64,000 nt of DNA from Streptomyces sp. P9-A2 (GTDB lineage: Bacteria > Actinomycetota > Actinomycetes > Streptomycetales > Streptomycetaceae). This document shows, in pieces, positions 11,425 to 20,185 of this stretch. Made by a program: the position numbers and the translations under genes. Position 1 is the stretch's first letter. Each line of letters starts with the position of its first letter. The DNA is taken from the NCBI RefSeq assembly GCF_036634175.1, contig NZ_JAZIFX010000001.1:1240001-1304000 (forward strand), given 5' to 3'. The notes beneath the pieces are model-generated. The model was not told where the DNA came from. It did no database searches and saw nothing but the letters and a program-made list of their open reading frames with translations.

Positions 11425-11967
11425 CTAGGCCGCGCGTTCGATCAGGGCGGCCGGGGGTTCGTCGTCCGTTTCGAACGCCATCGGGAACGGCGCGTGTCCC
11501 GCCAGCCGGAACCAGCGCACCTTCCGGTGCCGGCGCAGGGCGCGTGCGGCCCGTACGGCGTCGTTGTGGAAACGGCGGGCCATCGGCACCCTGCGGACCG
11601 CCTCGGCGAGTTCCACCGCCGCGTTCTCTCCCCCGGGCGCCTCCTTGACCGCGTCCACCTGCTGCGACTCGGCGAAAACGGCCCGCAGCGCCTGGCTCAG
11701 TTCGCTCTCGGCGACCTCCCGCTGCTCCTCCACCGCCTGCCGCGCGGCGTGCGCGGCCTCGTAGAGCACGATCGAGGCGGCCGGGTCGAGCACCCCTGAC
11801 GTGGCCAGTTCCTGGGCCACGGAGGCGCGGCGCAGCAACTGCGCGTCCAGTGCGGCGCGTGCGGCGTCGATCCGGGCGTGCAGCCGGTCCAGCCGCCCCG
11901 CCGTCCAGCTCAGGTAGAGGCCGATCACGACAAGGGCGACGAGGATCCAGATCAGGGTTGCGGTCAC
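11425..11967 (-). CDS. membrane-anchored coiled-coil protein, function unknown
   Basis: One N-terminal membrane helix (TATLIWILVALVVIGLYLSW) is followed by a mostly helical, Ala/Glu/Arg-rich cytoplasmic or outer domain. Its layout (helix, then a stretch of the type RIDAARAALDAQLLRRASVAQEL) recalls LemA proteins, but I cannot confirm membership. A TTG at 11976 is also possible; the GTG at 11967 gives 180 residues and starts right at the helix. Neither has a good ribosome site. It is between pimA and pdxS, where the mycobacterial cluster has Rv2609c. Confidence 0.75.
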   Translation of the reverse strand: MTATLIWILVALVVIGLYLSWTAGRLDRLHARIDAARAALDAQLLRRASVAQELATSGVLDPAASIVLYEAAHAARQAVEEQREVAESELSQALRAVFAESQQVDAVKEAPGGENAAVELAEAVRRVPMARRFHNDAVRAARALRRHRKVRWFRLAGHAPFPMAFETDDEPPAALIERAA

Positions 11968-12100
11968 GGGCGGCAAGGCTACCGGGGCGCCGCGCCCGCC
12001 CGGGCGAGTGCCCGCGGCGCCCCGGGCCCCGACGCCCTCGCTCGTCGCCGTTCACCGGAGGTACGGCTGTCATGGCCGGGCCCTGCCATGACAGCCGTCC

Positions 12101-13264
12101 TCAGTCCCTCACCGGCCCGAAGCGCGACCACAGTCCCGTCGTCCGCTCGTCGGCCGCCACCGCCGCCGCTCCGGCGGTCACCGTCTCGTAGACGGACATG
12201 ATGTCCGCGCCGACGGTCGACCAGTCGAAGCGGCGGACGTGGGCGCTGCCCCGCTCGCGCAGCTTCGCACGCCGTTCCGGGTCTCCCAGGAGGCGTACCG
12301 CGGCCTCGGCGAGCGCGTCGGCGTCCTCGTTGGGGAACAGCTCGCCGGCCGCCCCCCGGTCGAGTACCTGGGCGAAGGCGTCCAGATCGGAGGCGAGCAC
12401 CGGTGCCCCCGCGGACATCGCCTCGACCAGGATGATGCCGAAGCTCTCGCCGCCGGTGTTGGGCGCCACGTACACGTCGACGCTGCGCAGGAAACGGGCC
12501 TTGTCCTCGTCGCTGACCATGCCGAGGAACTCGACCCGGGAACGGAGTTCGGCGGGCAGCCTCTGCACCGCCTCCTTCTCGTCGCCGCGCCCCGCGACCA
12601 GCAGCCGCGTCTGCGGGCGGGCGGCGAGGATCTTCGGCAGGGCCCGCATCAGCACCGGCAGGCCCTTGCGGGGCTCGTCGATGCGGCCGACGAAGCCGAT
12701 CGTGTCGCCCTGCCACGCGGGTTCGGGCTCGGCCCGGGCGAAGAAGTCGACGTCCACCCCGTTCGGGATCACCACCGCGTCGCCGCCGAGATGTTCGACG
12801 AGTGTGCGGCGGGCGTACTCGCTCACCGCGATCCGTGCGCTGATCTTCTCCAGCGCCGCCTGCAGGATGGAGTACGCGGCGATCATGGCCCTGGAGCGCG
12901 GGTTGGACGTGTGGAAGGTGGCGACAATGGGTCCCTGGGCCGCCCAGCAGGCCAGCAGGCCGAGTGAGGGCGAGGTCGGCTCGTGGATGTGGATCACGTC
13001 GAAGGCGCCCTCGTGGAGCCAGCGACGCACCCGGGCCGCCGACAGGAAGCCGAAGTTGAGCCGGGCCACCGAGCCGTTGTACGGCACCGGCACCGCGCGG
13101 CCGGCCGAGACGACGTACGGCGGCAGCGGGGTCTCGTCGTCGGCCGGGGCGAGGACGGACACCTCGTGGCCGAGGCGGATGAAGTACTCGGCCAGGTCAC
13201 GGATGTGGAACTGGACGCCGCCCGGTACGTCCCAGGAGTACGGGCAGACGATGCCGATCCTCAC
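12101..13264 (-). CDS. pimA: phosphatidylinositol alpha-mannosyltransferase (PimA-like, GT4)
   Basis: Transfers the first mannose from GDP-mannose to phosphatidylinositol on the inner membrane face. The protein has 387 residues with a GT-B fold. RIGIVCPYSWDVPGGVQFHI at the N-terminus is highly typical; the donor-binding motif ESFGIILVEAMSAGAPVLAS lies near residue 280. The GTG at 13264 follows GGGAGGGG. It overlaps the acyltransferase stop by four bases (GTGA). The order pgsA, patA, pimA matches the mycobacterial PIM operon, which supports the specific call. Confidence 0.9.
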   Translation of the reverse strand: MRIGIVCPYSWDVPGGVQFHIRDLAEYFIRLGHEVSVLAPADDETPLPPYVVSAGRAVPVPYNGSVARLNFGFLSAARVRRWLHEGAFDVIHIHEPTSPSLGLLACWAAQGPIVATFHTSNPRSRAMIAAYSILQAALEKISARIAVSEYARRTLVEHLGGDAVVIPNGVDVDFFARAEPEPAWQGDTIGFVGRIDEPRKGLPVLMRALPKILAARPQTRLLVAGRGDEKEAVQRLPAELRSRVEFLGMVSDEDKARFLRSVDVYVAPNTGGESFGIILVEAMSAGAPVLASDLDAFAQVLDRGAAGELFPNEDADALAEAAVRLLGDPERRAKLRERGSAHVRRFDWSTVGADIMSVYETVTAGAAAVAADERTTGLWSRFGPVRD

Positions 13265-14193
13265 GGAGTCCCCTCCCGGGCGTCCTGGCCGGGGTCCCGC
13301 GCCGGATCGAGATCCTTGAGCCACAAGCGCTGCAGCATGTGCCAGTCCTCCGGATGGTCGGCGATCCCCGTGGCGAAGGCGTCGGCCAGCGCCTGTGTCA
13401 TGACGGACGTCTTCTCGGCCCGCGTACCTGACTCGGGGACCGGGACCGCTGGATGGACCCGGCCCCGCATCACGGGCGAGTCGTCGTACCAGAGCGTCGC
13501 CGGCAGCAGCAGCGCCCCGGTGTGCTGGGCGAGCAGGGCGGGGCCGGCCGGCATCCGCGCGGTCTCCCCGAAGAACTCGACCTCCACACCGGAGGCCGAC
13601 AGGTCGCGGTCGGCGACCAGGCAGACCAGTCCCCCGTCGCGCAGCCGCCGGGCCAGCGTGCCGAACGCGCTGCCGCCGCTGTGCGGGAGCACCTCCATGC
13701 CGAGGCCCTCGCGGTAGGCGACGAAGCGGTCGTACAGCGTCTCCGGCTTCAGACGCTCGGCGACGGTGGTGAACGGAATACCGAGCCCGGTGGTGGCCCA
13801 GGCGCCCGCGAGATCCCAGTTGGCGAGGTGCGGCAGCGCGAGGACGACACCCTTGCCGGCCGCCATGCCGTCGGTCACCCGGTGGATGTCCTTGATGTCG
13901 ATGCCGTTCGCGATGCGCTCCGGGCTCCAGGCGGGCAGCCGGAATGACTCCATCCAGTACCGCAGGTACGAACGCATGCCCGCGCGGGACAGTTCGGCGA
14001 GCCGCTCGGGGCCCGCGTCGGGCACCACGCGCGCGTAGTTGCTCTCCAGCCGGAGCACGCCCTGGCCGCGCCGCTTCCAGGCGATGTCGGCGATGGTCCG
14101 GCCGAGCCGCACGGCGACGGGTTCGGGGAGCTTCTTGACGGTGGCCCAGCCGGCGCCGTACAGAGCGTCGCTCAGGCGGTCCCGCGCGCTCAC
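13261..14193 (-). CDS. PatA-like phosphatidylinositol mannoside acyltransferase
   Basis: Lysophospholipid/lauroyl acyltransferase family (HtrB-like); in the PIM pathway the homologue acylates the mannose of PIM1. The protein has 310 residues. The HX4D-type motif is ALPHLANWDLAG near residue 130, and a second conserved block is LVCLVADRDLSASGVEVEFFG near 195. The GTG at 14193 overlaps the pgsA stop by four bases and its own stop overlaps pimA. Coupling to pgsA and pimA argues for a PIM role rather than lipid A. Confidence 0.88.
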   Translation of the reverse strand: MSARDRLSDALYGAGWATVKKLPEPVAVRLGRTIADIAWKRRGQGVLRLESNYARVVPDAGPERLAELSRAGMRSYLRYWMESFRLPAWSPERIANGIDIKDIHRVTDGMAAGKGVVLALPHLANWDLAGAWATTGLGIPFTTVAERLKPETLYDRFVAYREGLGMEVLPHSGGSAFGTLARRLRDGGLVCLVADRDLSASGVEVEFFGETARMPAGPALLAQHTGALLLPATLWYDDSPVMRGRVHPAVPVPESGTRAEKTSVMTQALADAFATGIADHPEDWHMLQRLWLKDLDPARDPGQDAREGTP

Positions 14194-14897
14194 TTCGCGG
14201 CCCCGCTCCCGCGGGCCTCCTGCTCCCCGACGGCCTTCTGCTGCCCGGCGGCCTCCTGCTCCTCGGCGGCCTCCGCCTCGGCGGACTCCCGGCGCACCGT
14301 GACGACCCGCTGGATCAGCGTGATCAGGCTGCCGACGGCGACGATCCACAGGGCGACCGGCAGCAGGTACTGGATACCGGGGACACCGAACGCGTGCAGA
14401 CCCGCCAGACCGGCCGCGACCAGCGAGATCACGAGCCGCTCGGCCCTTTCGATCAGCCCGTTCACGGCCACCGGCAGTCCGATCGACTCGCCGCGCGCCT
14501 TGGTGTACGACACCACCTGGCCGCTGGCCAGGCAGAAGATCGACACGGCGCACAGCACGATGTCGTCGCCCCGGCCCGCGTACCACAGGGCGAAGCCGCC
14601 GAAGACGGCCCCGTCGGCGACCCGGTCGAGGGTGGAGTCGAGGAAGGCACCCCAGCGGCTGGAGCGGCCCAGCTGGCGGGCCATGTTGCCGTCGACGAGG
14701 TCGGAGAACACGAACAGCGTGATCACGACCGTGCCCCAGAAGAACTCGCCCAGGGGGTAGAAGACCAGCGCGCCCGCGACCACACCGGCGGTGCCGATGA
14801 GCGTGACCGTGTCCGGGCTGACCCCCCGCCGGATGAGAAACGCGGCGAACGGTGTGAGGACACGCGTGAAGAATGCACGCGCGTACTTGTTCAGCAT
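14190..14897 (-). CDS. pgsA: phosphatidylinositol phosphate synthase (CDP-alcohol phosphatidyltransferase)
   Basis: Makes phosphatidylinositol phosphate from CDP-diacylglycerol and inositol phosphate in the membrane. The protein has 235 residues. The CDP-alcohol signature DGNMARQLGR, WGAFLDSTLDRVAD is complete (DG, AR, G, D, D) near residue 65. Five or six membrane helices. The last 35 residues are Glu/Ala/Gln-rich. The ATG at 14897 follows GGGAAGG, so the long upstream extension is not used. Substrate (inositol phosphate rather than glycerol phosphate) is inferred from the neighbouring PIM genes. Confidence 0.92.
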   Translation of the reverse strand: MLNKYARAFFTRVLTPFAAFLIRRGVSPDTVTLIGTAGVVAGALVFYPLGEFFWGTVVITLFVFSDLVDGNMARQLGRSSRWGAFLDSTLDRVADGAVFGGFALWYAGRGDDIVLCAVSIFCLASGQVVSYTKARGESIGLPVAVNGLIERAERLVISLVAAGLAGLHAFGVPGIQYLLPVALWIVAVGSLITLIQRVVTVRRESAEAEAAEEQEAAGQQKAVGEQEARGSGAAK

Positions 14898-15273
14898 GGC
14901 CTTCCCGACGGTCGGTGTGACCGTGTGGCCCCACTGGCCACCGGCTGGCCCATCGTAGTCACGTGCGCGTGCCACCGACGGCCCTGGCACCTGAGGACCC
15001 GGTACGGGACCGCCGCCGCACGGCCCCGCGGACCGGACCGGGCCGAACGTCGCGGCCGGAGCCGGCGCCGGGACGGCCGAAGGCACCATCGGGCAGCGCC
15101 GGGAGGCGCGGGATCGCGTCCTTCGTATGGACGCGCCGTGACGGGAGTGGAAAGCTCGAAGGACCGCGGGCGTCGCCGGAGCCGTCACCGCTCGGGGTGC
15201 CCCCGGGCAGGCCCGGGGAGGATTCCGCGCGTCCGCGCCCACAACGACCTCACCGTGCACGGGAGGCAGGACC
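14898..15273. other. divergent intergenic region pgsA / EF-G-like gene
   Basis: These 376 bases separate two divergently transcribed genes and must hold both promoters. GC is very high throughout. I see no convincing -10/-35 pair, no strong palindrome and no RNA gene. The open frames that cross it lack ribosome sites. Confidence 0.5.
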
Positions 15274-17469
15274 ATGGGCGACAAGGCGCACACACACCCC
15301 GGAGCCGCCGGAAGGGCACAGGCGGCCGACCACCCCACGTCCGTACGGAACGTGGTGCTGGTCGGCCACTCCGGATCGGGCAAGACGACCCTGGTGGAGG
15401 CTCTCGCGCTGACCGCGGGAGCCGTGAACCGGGCGGGCCGGGTGGAGGACGGCGGCACCGTGTCCGACTACGACGACATCGAGCACCGGCAGCAGCGCTC
15501 GGTACAGCTCTCCCTGGTGCCCCTCGAATGGGACGGCATCAAGATCAACCTGTTGGACACTCCCGGATACGCCGACTTCGTCGGTGAACTCAGGGCCGGT
15601 CTGCGAGCGGCGGACGCGGCCCTCTTCGTCGTCTCGGCCTCCGACGGCGTGGACGGCCCCACCCGCATGATGTGGGACGAGTGCGCGGCCGTCGGCATGC
15701 CGCGGGCCATCGTCGTCACACACCTGGAGGCGGCACGCGCGGACTTCACCGAGATGACGCGCGTGTGCGCCCGGACGTTCGGCGGGGACGACCCCGACGC
15801 CGTCCTGCCGCTGTACCTGCCGCTGCACGGTCCGGAGGGACCCGACGGACACGCGCCCGTGACGGGCCTGATCGGACTGCTGACCCAGAAGCTGTTCGAC
15901 TACTCGTCCGGCGAGCGCAAGGAGTACGAGCCCGACCCGGACCGGCTGCCGCTGATCGAGGAGGCCCGCGACCGGCTGATCGAGGGGATCATCGCGGAGA
16001 GCGAGGACGAGACTCTCATGGACCGCTACCTCGGCGGCGAACCGTGCGACGTCAAGACCCTGATCGAGGACCTGGAGAAAGCCGTCGCGCGCGGTGGGTT
16101 CTTCCCCGTCCTGGCCGCCGCCCCCGCGGCCGAGGGCACCCGCCAGGGCCTCGGCACGGTCGAACTGCTGGGGCTGATCACCGGCGGCTTCCCGACCCCG
16201 CTGGAACACGGCACACCGCGGGTGACCACCGTCGACGGCACACCGCGCGAGCTGAACCCGTGCGACCCCGACGCCCCGCTGGTCGCGGAGGTCGTCAAGA
16301 CGTCGTCCGACCCGTACGTCGGGCGGATCTCGCTGATCCGGCTGTTCTCCGGCACCCTGCGCGCCGACCAGACGGTGCACGTCTCGGGACACGGGCTGGC
16401 CGACCGGGGCCACGAGGACCACGATGTCGACGAACGGATCGGCGCCCTGTCCACACCGTTCGGCAAGCAGCAGCGCCCGGTGTCCCACGTCATCGCGGGC
16501 GATCTCGCGTGCGTGGCGAAGCTGGGCCGCGCGGAGACCGGGGACACCCTGTCCGCCAAGGACGACCCCCTGCTGATGGAACCCTGGGAGATGCCCGACC
16601 CGCTGCTGCCCCTGGCCATCCAGGCACACAGCAAACCGGACGAGGACAAACTCTCGCAGGGACTGGCCCGCCTCGTCGCGGAGGACCCCACCATGCGCCT
16701 GGAGCACAACCAGGACACCCACCAGGTGGTCCTGTGGTGCCTGGGCGAGGCCCACGCGGACGTGGCCCTGGAGCGCCTGCGCAGCCGGTACGGCGTCCAG
16801 GTGGACGTCGTGGCCCACCGGGTGCCCCTGCGCGAGACCTTCGGCGGCAGGGCCTCCGGGCGCGGACGGCACGTCAAGCAGTCCGGCGGGCACGGGCAGT
16901 TCGCCATCTGCGAGATCGACGTGGAGCCGCTGCCGGGCGGTTCGGGCATCGAGTTCGTGGACAAGGTCGTCGGCGGCGCGGTGCCACGGCAGTTCATCCC
17001 GTCCGTCGAGAAGGGCGTACGGGCCCAGGCAGCCAAGGGAGTCGCGGCCGGTCACCCGCTGATCGACGTACGGGTGACACTGAGGGACGGAAAGGCGCAC
17101 TCGGTGGACTCCTCCGACGCGGCCTTCCAGACGGCCGGCGCGCTGGCGCTGCGGGAGGCGGCCGCGGACGCGCCGATCAACCTCCTGGAGCCGGTGGCCG
17201 AGGTGGGCGTGCTGATCGGTGACGACTACGTGGGCCCGGTGATGAGCGATCTGTCCGGCCGGCGCGGCCGGGTGCTCGGCACCGAGCAGTCGGCGGGCCG
17301 ACGCACCCTCATCAGGGCCGAGGTCCCGGAGATCGAGATCGGCCGGTACAGCGTCGATCTGCGGGCGCTCTCGCACGGCACCGCGCGTTTCAGCCGCCGG
17401 TACGTGCGGCACGAGCCGATGCCGGCGCAGGTCGCCGAGCGGGTCCGGGAGGAGACGCTCAGCGCCTGA
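15274..17469 (+). CDS. elongation factor G-like GTPase (EF-G2 type)
   Basis: Translational GTPase paralogue of EF-G; its role in the cell is not established. The protein has 731 residues. The G1 loop is GHSGSGKTT (EF-G proper has GHVDHGKT or similar) and G3 is DTPGYADF. Where the G4 NKxD should be, it reads VTHLEAARADF. Domain II (GRISLIRLFSGTL), domain IV (RETFGGRASGRGRHVKQSGGHGQF) and domain V (EPVAEVGVLIGDDYVGPVMSDLSGRRGRV) are present. GGGAGGCAGG precedes the ATG. It stands alone on the plus strand within a minus-strand block. Confidence 0.9.
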   Translation: MGDKAHTHPGAAGRAQAADHPTSVRNVVLVGHSGSGKTTLVEALALTAGAVNRAGRVEDGGTVSDYDDIEHRQQRSVQLSLVPLEWDGIKINLLDTPGYADFVGELRAGLRAADAALFVVSASDGVDGPTRMMWDECAAVGMPRAIVVTHLEAARADFTEMTRVCARTFGGDDPDAVLPLYLPLHGPEGPDGHAPVTGLIGLLTQKLFDYSSGERKEYEPDPDRLPLIEEARDRLIEGIIAESEDETLMDRYLGGEPCDVKTLIEDLEKAVARGGFFPVLAAAPAAEGTRQGLGTVELLGLITGGFPTPLEHGTPRVTTVDGTPRELNPCDPDAPLVAEVVKTSSDPYVGRISLIRLFSGTLRADQTVHVSGHGLADRGHEDHDVDERIGALSTPFGKQQRPVSHVIAGDLACVAKLGRAETGDTLSAKDDPLLMEPWEMPDPLLPLAIQAHSKPDEDKLSQGLARLVAEDPTMRLEHNQDTHQVVLWCLGEAHADVALERLRSRYGVQVDVVAHRVPLRETFGGRASGRGRHVKQSGGHGQFAICEIDVEPLPGGSGIEFVDKVVGGAVPRQFIPSVEKGVRAQAAKGVAAGHPLIDVRVTLRDGKAHSVDSSDAAFQTAGALALREAAADAPINLLEPVAEVGVLIGDDYVGPVMSDLSGRRGRVLGTEQSAGRRTLIRAEVPEIEIGRYSVDLRALSHGTARFSRRYVRHEPMPAQVAERVREETLSA

Positions 17470-17766
17470 CCGCGGACGGGACACGTGCCTCCTCCTCGTC
17501 GCCATGGCCCGGGATCCGGCGCAGGACACCCTCGGGACACTCCCGGCAACTCCGCGGGCGCCCGCGCACCACCGCGCCCGGACATGCGCCCGGAAGCGGC
17601 GGAACGCGCCCCCCGCGGGGCCTCGCTTCGTACCGGCAGACGGCTTTCGGCCGTCCACCGACGGACGCCGCCGGCTGCGGATATCCTGAAGACCAGTTCA
17701 ACAGGTGTGCGGAGCAGGGAAGTCGGGAAGGCCGCAAGACGACAGTCACGGCGATCGGGGGCGGGA

Positions 17767-19422
17767 ATGGCCGTTGAAGGCGGTTACGCGGAGTTCTTCG
17801 GCCCGCAGGTGCCACGCACCGGCGACGAGGGCCAGACCCCGACGTTCGCGCTGGCCTCGGCCGCCTACCGGGACAACGAGGCCGACGAGATACTCAAGGC
17901 CGACACCGAGTGGCACAAGTCGTCCGTCGGCAAGCCCCGGATCGCGCTGTTCCGGCCGAATCTGGGCGAGGCGTTCTCCCGGGCGGTCATCGACCGGATG
18001 CTGGGTTCCGGGCGGGCACCGCTCATCCAGTCCTTCGGCACCCAGCCGCAGGTGGTCGTGGAGCACAGCCTCGCGGCGCACCGCATCCGCAGGGAACGGG
18101 ACAACTGGCTCAGTGCCGTGATGGTCCTGTGCGGCGTGCTGTTCCTGCCCGGGTTGCTGGTCTGGCTGCTGGTCTTCCAGATCCGCACCACCATCGCCAG
18201 GCGCGAGGACAAGCGGGCCGGCGCGCTCGCCACCACGCTGCTGATCGCGATGGGACTCCTCGCCGTGGTCTTCCTGCTCCGGATGCCCTTCGACGGATTC
18301 TGGGGCTGGTACGCGCGCGCTTGTGTCGTCGCCCCGGTGATCGGCTGGTTCTGGGCCAAGCGGATCTGCGAGCGCACGGCACGGGACCTCAGGGAGCGCT
18401 GGAGCAGTCTCCTCTCCGGCGGCAGCGTGGGCGCCAAGGTGCCCGAGGCGGTACCGAGCAGCCCCGGCGAGACGGCCGCCGAGGAGCTGCGGCAGTCGCT
18501 GGCCCGGCTCAGCGCCGAACAGCAGTCCAACTCCGTTTTCTACGCCGGGCCCAAGGGGATACTCGGCATGGGCACGCGCTGGGGCAGCTGGCAGCTCGCC
18601 GAGGAGCTGCTCCCGGTCGACCCGGACCGGGAGATCAACCCGTTCCGCAGCTGGGACGTCATCAAGGCCGTCCACGACCGGCTGCGCATGCTGGAGCGCG
18701 GCCCGCTGCACACCGGCGGTTTCACCAAGCCGACGGTGCGGCACTGGATCGTCACCCCGATCGGGGAGAACGCGGGAGCGGTGTCCCGGCCCGACGGCAC
18801 CGATGTCGAGGCGTACCAGATCAAGTCGCACGCCATACAGGAGATCTGCAACAACCAGCAGTTCGGCGCGGGTGACCGGCACTACCTGGGCGTGCAGTGG
18901 ACCCTGTGGGACGGCCAGCTGGTCATCACCATGCTGATCACGGTGACGGTGCTGCACGAGACGCTGCGCATCGAGGTCACCGGGCATGCCCTGGGCCCGG
19001 TGCACTCCCTGTTCACGAGCAAGCCGGCGGCCAAGGAGAAGAGCGTCCAGAAGTCGGTCAAGTTCTGGGAGACCCGGACGGTGAAGCTCCCGCTGGTCGA
19101 CACCGACGAGGTGGTGCGTCTGGCCGCCCGTGCGCCGCTGACCTGGTATCCGCCGCTGCTCTACTGGCTGGGCGGCAAGCTCTCGCTGCCCGAGCCCTTC
19201 GGCCTGCGGCACGCCTGGGCGGACAAGCCGTGGCGGCACCGCTTCATGGCCGACGACGCGCTGCGCGCGGCCACGCCGGTCCTCCGGGCGGTGCACTCGG
19301 CGGCGATCAAGGTGCTGAAGGAGAACGGCGTGGACACGGAGAAGTTCGGTGCCCGATCGGCGGGCCTGAGCGGTGCCATCCAGGACGCGGCGCCCAAGAA
19401 GGCCGACGTGTACGACGCGTAG
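17767..19422 (+). CDS. large conserved membrane protein, function unknown
   Basis: 551 residues from the ATG at 17767 (GGGGGCGGGA upstream). An N-terminal soluble part of about 110 residues precedes a hydrophobic helix (WLSAVMVLCGVLFLPGLLVWLLVF, given here in two parts: WLSAVMVLCGVLF and LPGLLVWLLVF). Two or three more helices follow at residues about 150-200 (TTLLIAMGLLAVVFLLRM and ARACVVAPVIGWFWA). A 340-residue C-terminal domain is mostly soluble. I recognise no enzyme motif. It follows the EF-G-like gene on the same strand but 297 bases away. Confidence 0.85.
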   Translation: MAVEGGYAEFFGPQVPRTGDEGQTPTFALASAAYRDNEADEILKADTEWHKSSVGKPRIALFRPNLGEAFSRAVIDRMLGSGRAPLIQSFGTQPQVVVEHSLAAHRIRRERDNWLSAVMVLCGVLFLPGLLVWLLVFQIRTTIARREDKRAGALATTLLIAMGLLAVVFLLRMPFDGFWGWYARACVVAPVIGWFWAKRICERTARDLRERWSSLLSGGSVGAKVPEAVPSSPGETAAEELRQSLARLSAEQQSNSVFYAGPKGILGMGTRWGSWQLAEELLPVDPDREINPFRSWDVIKAVHDRLRMLERGPLHTGGFTKPTVRHWIVTPIGENAGAVSRPDGTDVEAYQIKSHAIQEICNNQQFGAGDRHYLGVQWTLWDGQLVITMLITVTVLHETLRIEVTGHALGPVHSLFTSKPAAKEKSVQKSVKFWETRTVKLPLVDTDEVVRLAARAPLTWYPPLLYWLGGKLSLPEPFGLRHAWADKPWRHRFMADDALRAATPVLRAVHSAAIKVLKENGVDTEKFGARSAGLSGAIQDAAPKKADVYDA

Positions 19423-19485
19423 GCCTTCGGCCGTGGGCGGGGCGGCCGCCGAGGCTGTTGTCCCGCCCCTCGTCGACCGGGCGGA

Positions 19486-20034
19486 TCACGCCGTGGGCCA
19501 GGCCTCCGCGAGCATCTTGCGGGTGTCGGCCAGCAGTTGCGGCAGTACCCTCGTGTGGCCGATCACGGGAAGGAAATTGGTGTCGCCGCCCCAACGCGGC
19601 ACGATGTGCTGGTGCAGGTGAGCAGCGATGCCCGCGCCGGCCGCCGAACCCTGGTTCATTCCGATATTGAAGCCATGAGCACCAGACGCGGCGCGCAGAG
19701 CTGTCATCGCTTGCTTGGTCAGCTCGGCCAACTCGACCGTTTCCGCGTCGGTGAGATCCGTGTAGTCGGCGACATGTCGATAGGGCACGGCCATCAGGTG
19801 GCCACCGTTGTAGGGGTAGAGGTTGAGCACCGCGTACACATGCTCACCCCGCTTGACGATCAGCCCGTCATCGTCGGACTTGGCCGGGATCGAGCAGAAG
19901 GGGCACCCGTCGTCGGCGCCGGGACCGCTCGGTTTGCTCTCGCCCTGGATGTAGGCCATCCGGTGCGGCGTCCACAGACGCTGGAACGCGTCGGGCGTTC
20001 CCACTCCCAGCTGCTGTTCCGGCTCACTCGTCAT
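19486..20034 (-). CDS. HIT family protein (AP4A-phosphorylase/hydrolase type)
   Basis: Nucleotide hydrolase or transferase of the histidine-triad superfamily. It has the catalytic triad HLHQHIVPRW near residue 140, a zinc-type CPFC near residue 45, and LNLYPYNGGHLMAVPYRH near 75. The ATG at 20034 begins MTSEPEQQ (182 residues); an ATG at 20046 would add four residues and neither has a clear ribosome site. Homologues lie between thrS and pgsA in mycobacteria (Rv2613c). Downstream of thrS with the CRISPR-like unit between them. Confidence 0.93.
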   Translation of the reverse strand: MTSEPEQQLGVGTPDAFQRLWTPHRMAYIQGESKPSGPGADDGCPFCSIPAKSDDDGLIVKRGEHVYAVLNLYPYNGGHLMAVPYRHVADYTDLTDAETVELAELTKQAMTALRAASGAHGFNIGMNQGSAAGAGIAAHLHQHIVPRWGGDTNFLPVIGHTRVLPQLLADTRKMLAEAWPTA

Positions 20035-20073
20035 GAGGTCCAGCATATGGCTTCGCCACGGGGGTAGGACAAA

Positions 20074-20099
20074 GGCCCCCGGGCTCGCTCCCGGGGGCC
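20074..20099. terminator. GC hairpin between thrS and HIT gene
   Basis: GGCCCCCGGG pairs perfectly with CCCGGGGGCC around the loop CTCGCT. It lies 87 bases past the thrS stop and is the likely end of the thrS transcript. Its right arm overlaps the outer edge of the CRISPR-like repeat at 20096. Confidence 0.7.
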
Positions 20100-20184
20100 G
20101 ATCCCCGCGTCGGCGGGGAGCACGCATCGTCCGTCCCGACGAACTTCTCCGGGTCCGGATCACCCCCGCTCAGGCGGGGACCAC
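20096..20184 (-). CRISPR. orphan repeat-spacer-repeat unit with type I-E geometry
   Basis: Two 28-base repeats (20096-20123 and 20157-20184) flank one 33-base spacer (20124-20156), a 61-base period as in type I-E arrays. Read on the minus strand, the thrS-proximal repeat has GTGGT, the stem CCCCGC/GCGGGG around CTGA, then GTGATCC. The distal repeat has GTGCT, the same stem around CGAC, then ATCGGCC. The two share 20 of 28 bases; the distal one has decayed at its 3' end, as terminal repeats do. No cas gene is in the window. The spacer matches 27 of 33 bases of thrS at 20805-20837. Alternative reading: two unrelated small hairpins. Confidence 0.5.
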
Positions 20185-20185
20185 G

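Noticed and set aside
13261..14934. 557-residue reading of the acyltransferase frame
   Set aside because: The extra N-terminus overlaps pgsA antiparallel in frame sense; GTG at 14193 with GTGA coupling fits the family length.
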